From contig CAZUNB010000039.1 of the NCBI GenBank assembly GCA_964622235.1, positions 1 to 9,821 on the forward strand: a stretch of 9,821 nucleotides of DNA. The letters are read 5' to 3'. Shown here in pieces: positions 6,894-9,821 of the stretch. The notes beneath the pieces were generated by a model. The model was not told the DNA's origin, searched no databases, and saw nothing but the letters and a program-made list of their open reading frames with translations. This DNA is from CAZUNB01 sp964622235 (GTDB lineage: Bacteria > Patescibacteriota > Saccharimonadia > Saccharimonadales > JAGPDM01). The position numbers were made by a program, and so were the translations under genes. Within the stretch, counting starts at the first letter, position 1, and each line of letters opens with the position of its first letter.

Positions 6894-7859
6894 TTACGGC
6901 TCGCTAATATTTTGAATGATCCAATCAAAGCGTTGAATTTGCTTTATCGATTGGTTATGAACCACCAATGCCTTATAACTTGCTACGTTACGCACATTTA
7001 AGTTTCGTTTCATTTTATTCTGTGCGTCCCTATCAAGTCTTCGTCCTGACGACCAAAGATCAACACCCAGATACGACACCCCTTTATGCACAGGATTTAT
7101 GAGGTTTACATTAGGATTAACATTCAAATTAAGTTCGCACCTCAGAAAGTCTTCTGCCTTTTTACGTGCGTTTTCTAGTTTTGCCTTATCATCCATAAAG
7201 CATAACCAATCGTCGCCATAACGAAGGTACGCATTCGGCTTTACTCTGTGCGTGATATAACGATCAAATTCGTTTAGGTAAATGTTTGCAAGGATTTGAC
7301 TAGTGAGATTGCCGATTGGGATACCTCTGTTATTATCAAAGCTACGATAACTTTCAATAGTCTCACTCAATAGCCACAAGGCTGTCGGGTCACTTACTCG
7401 TCGTCTCAGTAATCGTAACAGCGTACTCTTATCAACTGAGTCAAATAACTTTGTTACGTCCCCGCGCCAAAGCCACCCGTCCTTATATTGCCGCATAAAT
7501 TTTTGCGCTCTATCTATTGCACCGTGCAAACCTTTATTCTGCCTGCACGACCAGGCATCATAAATGAACGTTTTATCCCAGATTGTAACTAAATAATCGT
7601 AAAGCAATCGATGCACAACTCTATCGCGAACAGACGCCACAGCAATGTCTCGTCGCTTGTTGTCATTAACGATCATATGTGAATAAGGACCGTGCTTGTA
7701 AGTGCCAGTTTGGAGTTCAGTAGCCAATTTGAGGATATTATCAAGTAACTCGTATTCGAACTCTGTAATAGCACGGCTTGGTTTTTTGCCCCTACGAAAA
7801 GCTACAAACGAACGCCATACGTTTGCTAAACTGATATCTATGGAAGAATTACCTGTCAT
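6894..7859 (-). CDS. Reverse transcriptase of a diversity-generating retroelement
   Basis: This enzyme copies template-repeat RNA into cDNA with errors at adenines. Numbered from the Met at 7859 (321 residues), fingers-domain motifs include KRRDIAVASVRDRVVH (68-83). Motif A is WRGDVTKLFD with catalytic Asp134. Motif B is GIPIGNLTSQ (179-188), followed by ILANIYLNEFD; the SQ replaces the SP of retroviral enzymes and, with IGNLTSQ, is the hallmark of DGR enzymes. The catalytic box is RYGDDW with Asp216 and Asp217, and motif E is GVSYLGVDLW (260-269). A thumb-like C-terminus follows, with no endonuclease or maturase domain, which argues against a group II intron enzyme. YGDD is an unusual box for this group. 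AAAGG lies eight bases before this ATG; the in-frame ATG at 7865 is too close to it. The 5' end overlaps the divergent avd gene by 20 bases. Confidence 0.95.
   Translation of the reverse strand: MTGNSSIDISLANVWRSFVAFRRGKKPSRAITEFEYELLDNILKLATELQTGTYKHGPYSHMIVNDNKRRDIAVASVRDRVVHRLLYDYLVTIWDKTFIYDAWSCRQNKGLHGAIDRAQKFMRQYKDGWLWRGDVTKLFDSVDKSTLLRLLRRRVSDPTALWLLSETIESYRSFDNNRGIPIGNLTSQILANIYLNEFDRYITHRVKPNAYLRYGDDWLCFMDDKAKLENARKKAEDFLRCELNLNVNPNVNLINPVHKGVSYLGVDLWSSGRRLDRDAQNKMKRNLNVRNVASYKALVVHNQSIKQIQRFDWIIQNISEP
7824..7832 (+). promoter_or_regulatory. Extended -10 promoter of avd, inside the RT gene
   Basis: TG-C-TAAACT ends seven bases before the avd ATG at 7840, and there is no Shine-Dalgarno sequence, so a leaderless avd message is likely. 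The layout matches that of the ychF remnant. The element lies within the first codons of the reverse transcriptase gene on the other strand. Confidence 0.45.
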
Positions 7860-8178
7860 CACCATTGCCTTTGAAATTTACAAAAAATTACTGGAATTAA
7901 ATACCAAGCTGGACAAGAAGTATCGTTATTCGCTCGGTGAACAAGCAGCAAAGTGCTGGTCAGATACCCTAGAGCAGCTACTACTAGCAAAACACGCTCC
8001 AAAACCAATGAAAGCAAGCTATCTCCTTAGGGCAAATGCTCTTGCCGAGATGACTTCGTTGCATCTTAGAGCCATCCTTGAATTAAAGCTCGCCAACGAA
8101 ACGAACGTACTTAAAGTCCAAGCACGCCTGAGCGAAGCACGCCGGATGATTGGCGGCTGGCTCAAAAGCGTGTATTAA
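7840..8178 (+). CDS. avd: Avd-type accessory variability protein of the DGR
   Basis: Avd proteins are small, basic four-helix-bundle proteins that form a pentameric barrel, bind the reverse transcriptase and the template RNA, and are needed for mutagenic cDNA synthesis. This 112-residue product has the characteristic beginning MEELPVITIAFEIYKKLLEL, a KKYRYSLGEQ turn into the second helix, and the C-terminal signature EARRMIGGWLKS. Its length and four predicted helices fit the family (about 3-20, 31-51, 57-83 and 90-110). A longer open frame runs back to 7702, but the family begins at this Met, and the extra codons are the antisense of the reverse transcriptase. It lies on the strand opposite the other DGR parts, head to head with the reverse transcriptase, and ends 18 bases before the template repeat. 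Confidence 0.9.
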   Translation: MEELPVITIAFEIYKKLLELNTKLDKKYRYSLGEQAAKCWSDTLEQLLLAKHAPKPMKASYLLRANALAEMTSLHLRAILELKLANETNVLKVQARLSEARRMIGGWLKSVY

Positions 8179-8196
8179 ACTAACACAGATACACCA

Positions 8197-8305
8197 CACC
8201 GCGAGCCGAGCATCATTCTCATTCTCGGCATTCGAGTTGTTCAGGTTCGGCTTACCATCGTTGTTCACGTAGGAGTTCGGCACGTTCTGCCACCTGTCGA
8301 CCGTT
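8197..8305 (-). repeat. DGR template repeat (TR)
   Basis: This 109-bp segment matches 8608-8716 at 91 of 109 positions with a constant offset of 411 and no gaps. Read on the minus strand in the frame of the target gene it is dominated by AAC and AAT codons (NVPNSYVNNDGKPNLNNS...), the usual design of a template in which adenines are placed in the first two codon positions. Of its 32 minus-strand adenines, 18 differ in the variable repeat. The minus-strand 3' end (8211-8197) is a GC-rich, adenine-free run that should be the IMH* segment. The first mismatch not at an adenine is base 8196, which sets the lower boundary; 8306 sets the upper one. The TR itself probably encodes no protein. Confidence 0.95.
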
Positions 8306-8601
8306 AATTCTCCAAGGTGTCTTGTTCCATATAATCCGCAGAAAATAAGGACCTCTCTTCTTTCAGCACCATTTATGACGCTTGCCTCGGAGATCCGTGG
8401 GGTGTAAAAGGTTCTTGATGTGCTTACTGCTATAAAAAGATCCGCTTTCGCTTGGAAAGTCTTTTCACGCTAGATGTAAGCAACAATCCACTCGGGGCAC
8501 CGATAGGTACTCTAGCCTTTGGACTACTTACCCCGAACCTATTGTTCGTAGGTAGTTAGATAAAAGAAAAAGAAGGGAAGAAAGAGCTAAAGTTAAAGGC
8601 T
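8306..8601. other. Non-coding spacer between target gene and template repeat
   Basis: There is no complete gene in these 296 bases. Next to the TR (8306-8469) the minus strand stays open in the TR frame and reads ...FCGLYGTRHLGELTV into the repeat, which resembles the target's YIRHFDLEPQTV just upstream of the VR. This may be a decayed copy of the target's 3' end. Bases 8523-8556 form a two-part stem-loop. A purine-rich tract (8557-8583, plus strand) follows. A short stem CTTTC-GCTTG-GAAAG lies at 8445-8459. The spacer is the expected place for the promoter or 5' part of the TR RNA, but no convincing promoter is seen. Confidence 0.5.
8523..8556. other. Stem-loop between VR and TR
   Basis: ACTAC (8523-8527) pairs with GTAGT (8552-8556), and CGAAC (8534-8538) pairs with GTTCG (8544-8548) around a five-base loop. 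TACC (8529-8532) and GGTA (8551-8554) offer an alternative register. It lies about 45-80 bases downstream of the target's stop on the minus strand. No T-run follows on that strand, so it is not a classical terminator; it might stabilise the end of the target message or be part of the DGR RNA. Confidence 0.4.
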
Positions 8602-9821
8602 TTACCCCACCGCGAGCCGAGCACCATTCCCATCCTCGGCAAACGAGACGCCCAGGTACGGCTTACCATCGCTGAGCACGTAGGAGCTCGGCACGAACTG
8701 CCACCCGCCGACCGTTTGCGGCTCTAAATCAAAGTGTCTAATGTAAGTTTTATCGAAAGCACTACTGTCGTCAAGTTTATCCCCTTGCGCACGCAAAGTG
8801 TACCAGTACGTTACCGCATCGAGTAGGCTCGGTACTCTCGCTGATAAGTTTGGTCGCTCAGCTTGGCGCTCACGCAATAGCCGTACTTGCTCAGCAGCTG
8901 TCTTATAGCTAATCTGTGCATCCGCGCGACTTGGTGTAAGGCTCAATCGCACCGCCGATCCACCACTGTTACCTGACCACTCTTGGTCACTATAGCGACT
9001 ACGGCGATACATTTCGTCGTACACAAATGTTGAGTATGGCTGATCTTTGCCAAAGTTTTCAGCTAGCGCCACTATCTGGGCTTCACTTGCTTCAATGTTC
9101 GGCGAGGCAACAAGGGAGTAGCGAGCGCCATTTTCTATTAACTGCTCAACCAAGTAATCGTAAACACCGTTCTCTTGCCACTCTTTATCGCGCATTACGA
9201 AAAGATGTTCAAGTTCGCTCGCGGAAATAGCTGCCTCACCCTTACGAAACAGCCTTTGCTTACCACTCAACTGATCTGCTACCGTCCTGTATGCCACATA
9301 TGCACTCTGTACCTGTTCTCGAATAGCTTCAGGTAACACGCGGGCTAGCTCAGGTTTATCGCGATCACCACGCATTTGACGAATTTCATTAACACGCGGA
9401 TCACGTTCGTAGCCAAAACCTTGAATTTCGCGGTCCAGCTCGTACAGGAAGCGTAGTTCCTCCGCACTTAGGTCCGCGTTAGGATTAGCTGTAATTCTTT
9501 TTTCAATCGCAGTTAAACGCTTCATATCCTCTGCTTTGCGAATGTACTCTGCGCCACCAGGCAAGTCTTTAAGCTGTTCAGCCGTAATATCTGCCATTTC
9601 AGGTTCAAGTTCCTGGGCGGCATTTACACCCCGAACTTCGGCAACTTCGCCCTGCTCCATTCGTATAGCCACCCGTGGAACGGTGTCTTTACCCTCTTCA
9701 TCACGTGTGTAATACACAAAAAAGTCGCCTCCCCTTAGCTGCATAGTTGCTGTGCTTTCACCAGCCGTACACCAGCCCGTTCCGTGTCCTTGTAGTGAAC
9801 CGGAAAGCCTACGGGCTGTAC
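8602..9821 (-). CDS. DGR target protein with variable C-terminus, 5' truncated by window edge
   Basis: The frame stays open to the window edge, so the Met at 9744 is internal. Just upstream it reads GTGWCTAGESTATMQL, continuing into GGDFFVYYTRD and PRVAIRME, a coherent conserved-looking block. At least 405 residues are visible. The middle is charged and mostly helical, with no membrane segment and no recognisable enzyme motif. The last 80 residues, from ARVPSLLDAVTYWYTLRAQGD through YIRHFDLEP, lead into GGWQFVPSSYV...ARLAVG, which resembles the C-type-lectin-like ends of DGR targets, with variable residues on a fixed scaffold. Residues 344-379 (counting from 9744) are the variable repeat, and one Gly codon and TAA follow. 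It probably binds a ligand through the variable face. Location cannot be judged because the N-terminus is missing. Confidence 0.85.
   Translation of the reverse strand, partial: TARRLSGSLQGHGTGWCTAGESTATMQLRGGDFFVYYTRDEEGKDTVPRVAIRMEQGEVAEVRGVNAAQELEPEMADITAEQLKDLPGGAEYIRKAEDMKRLTAIEKRITANPNADLSAEELRFLYELDREIQGFGYERDPRVNEIRQMRGDRDKPELARVLPEAIREQVQSAYVAYRTVADQLSGKQRLFRKGEAAISASELEHLFVMRDKEWQENGVYDYLVEQLIENGARYSLVASPNIEASEAQIVALAENFGKDQPYSTFVYDEMYRRSRYSDQEWSGNSGGSAVRLSLTPSRADAQISYKTAAEQVRLLRERQAERPNLSARVPSLLDAVTYWYTLRAQGDKLDDSSAFDKTYIRHFDLEPQTVGGWQFVPSSYVLSDGKPYLGVSFAEDGNGARLAVG
8608..8716 (-). repeat. DGR variable repeat (VR) at the 3' end of the target gene
   Basis: The repeat matches TR 8197-8305. 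Thirteen codons differ, all non-synonymously: D to G, R to G, N to F, N to S, N to L, N to S, N to Y, N to G, N to V, N to F, N to D, E to G and D to G. No stop arises, as AAC and AAT cannot become stops by changing the first two bases to any other base. One template Asn in the AENEN segment is unchanged. The adenine-free minus-strand 3' run (8622-8608) should be the IMH site. The first difference beyond it, 8607, is not at a template adenine. Confidence 0.95.

Larger units (their letters stand above)
6894..9821 (-). mobile_element. Diversity-generating retroelement cassette, target gene cut by window edge
   Basis: The cassette contains reverse transcriptase, Avd-type protein, template repeat, and a target gene ending in the matching variable repeat, in the order target-VR, TR, avd (inverted), RT along the minus strand. 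Over 109 aligned positions I count 18 mismatches, every one at an adenine of the template (18 of 32 adenines): ten A to G, seven A to T and one A to C. None occurs at C, G or T of the template. This pattern is diagnostic of mutagenic retrohoming and indicates that the element has been active on this target. Confidence 0.95.

Noticed and set aside
7702..7839. N-terminal extension of avd
   Set aside because: It is the antisense of conserved reverse transcriptase codons. The Avd family starts at MEELPVI, and a promoter-like element sits just before 7840.
6894..7865. Reverse transcriptase as part of a retron or group II intron
   Set aside because: IGNLTSQ, an adjacent Avd gene and a TR/VR pair with adenine-only changes point to a DGR. 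There is no maturase or endonuclease domain and no msr/msd-like arrangement.
8083..8283. Minus-strand open frame through the template repeat, beginning PNSYVNNDGKP
   Set aside because: It is the translation of the TR itself running into avd antisense sequence. Its asparagine richness reflects template design, and there is no start signal or terminus of a known protein.
9027..9230. Plus-strand frame antisense to the target gene
   Set aside because: It is a shadow of the target coding sequence.
1..9821. CRISPR arrays, tRNA or rRNA genes
   Set aside because: No regularly spaced repeats were seen and no cloverleaf or rRNA-like conserved segments were recognised on either strand.

Overview
The window looks like a chromosomal stretch of a Candidate Phyla Radiation (Patescibacteria) bacterium, most plausibly a Saccharibacteria relative. 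This assignment is an inference from moderately AT-rich DNA, tight packing, several start codons that appear to be leaderless, and a diversity-generating retroelement (DGR) with a target protein of a type I associate with CPR genomes. No rRNA, tRNA or other phylogenetic marker is present to confirm it.

Left part (1-1748): a small membrane protein of the DUF6580 type on the plus strand and a proline iminopeptidase on the minus strand meet tail to tail and share four bases. Beyond the peptidase start lies a short gene-poor stretch. It contains what looks like the first nine codons of the GTPase/ATPase gene ychF, still behind an extended -10 promoter but collapsed a few codons later.

Middle part (1749-6709): an accessory module. 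It holds a Fic-domain protein fused to a MerR-type DNA-binding domain, a divergent large serine recombinase, a second serine recombinase facing the first across a 12-bp gap, and a ParB-like protein upstream of the second recombinase in an apparent operon with a good promoter. This is probably integrated mobile DNA, although attachment sites were not located.

Right part (6894-9821): a complete DGR core with a 5'-truncated target gene. The reverse transcriptase has the DGR hallmark IGNLTSQ. A 112-residue Avd-type accessory protein lies head to head with it and overlaps its 5' end. The 109-bp template repeat (TR, 8197-8305) matches a variable repeat (VR, 8608-8716) at the 3' end of the target gene. 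I count 18 differences between the repeats. All 18 fall at adenines of the TR read on the minus strand, all 18 change amino acids, and 13 codons are affected. That is the signature of adenine-directed mutagenic retrohoming.

How the parts work together: by analogy with studied DGRs, TR RNA read on the minus strand is copied by the reverse transcriptase with Avd. Adenines are miscopied, and the cDNA replaces the VR, diversifying the C-terminal ligand-binding face of the target protein. The least usual feature is that avd lies on the opposite strand. The TR transcript running toward the reverse transcriptase gene is therefore antisense to the whole avd message, and the avd promoter lies inside the reverse transcriptase coding sequence.
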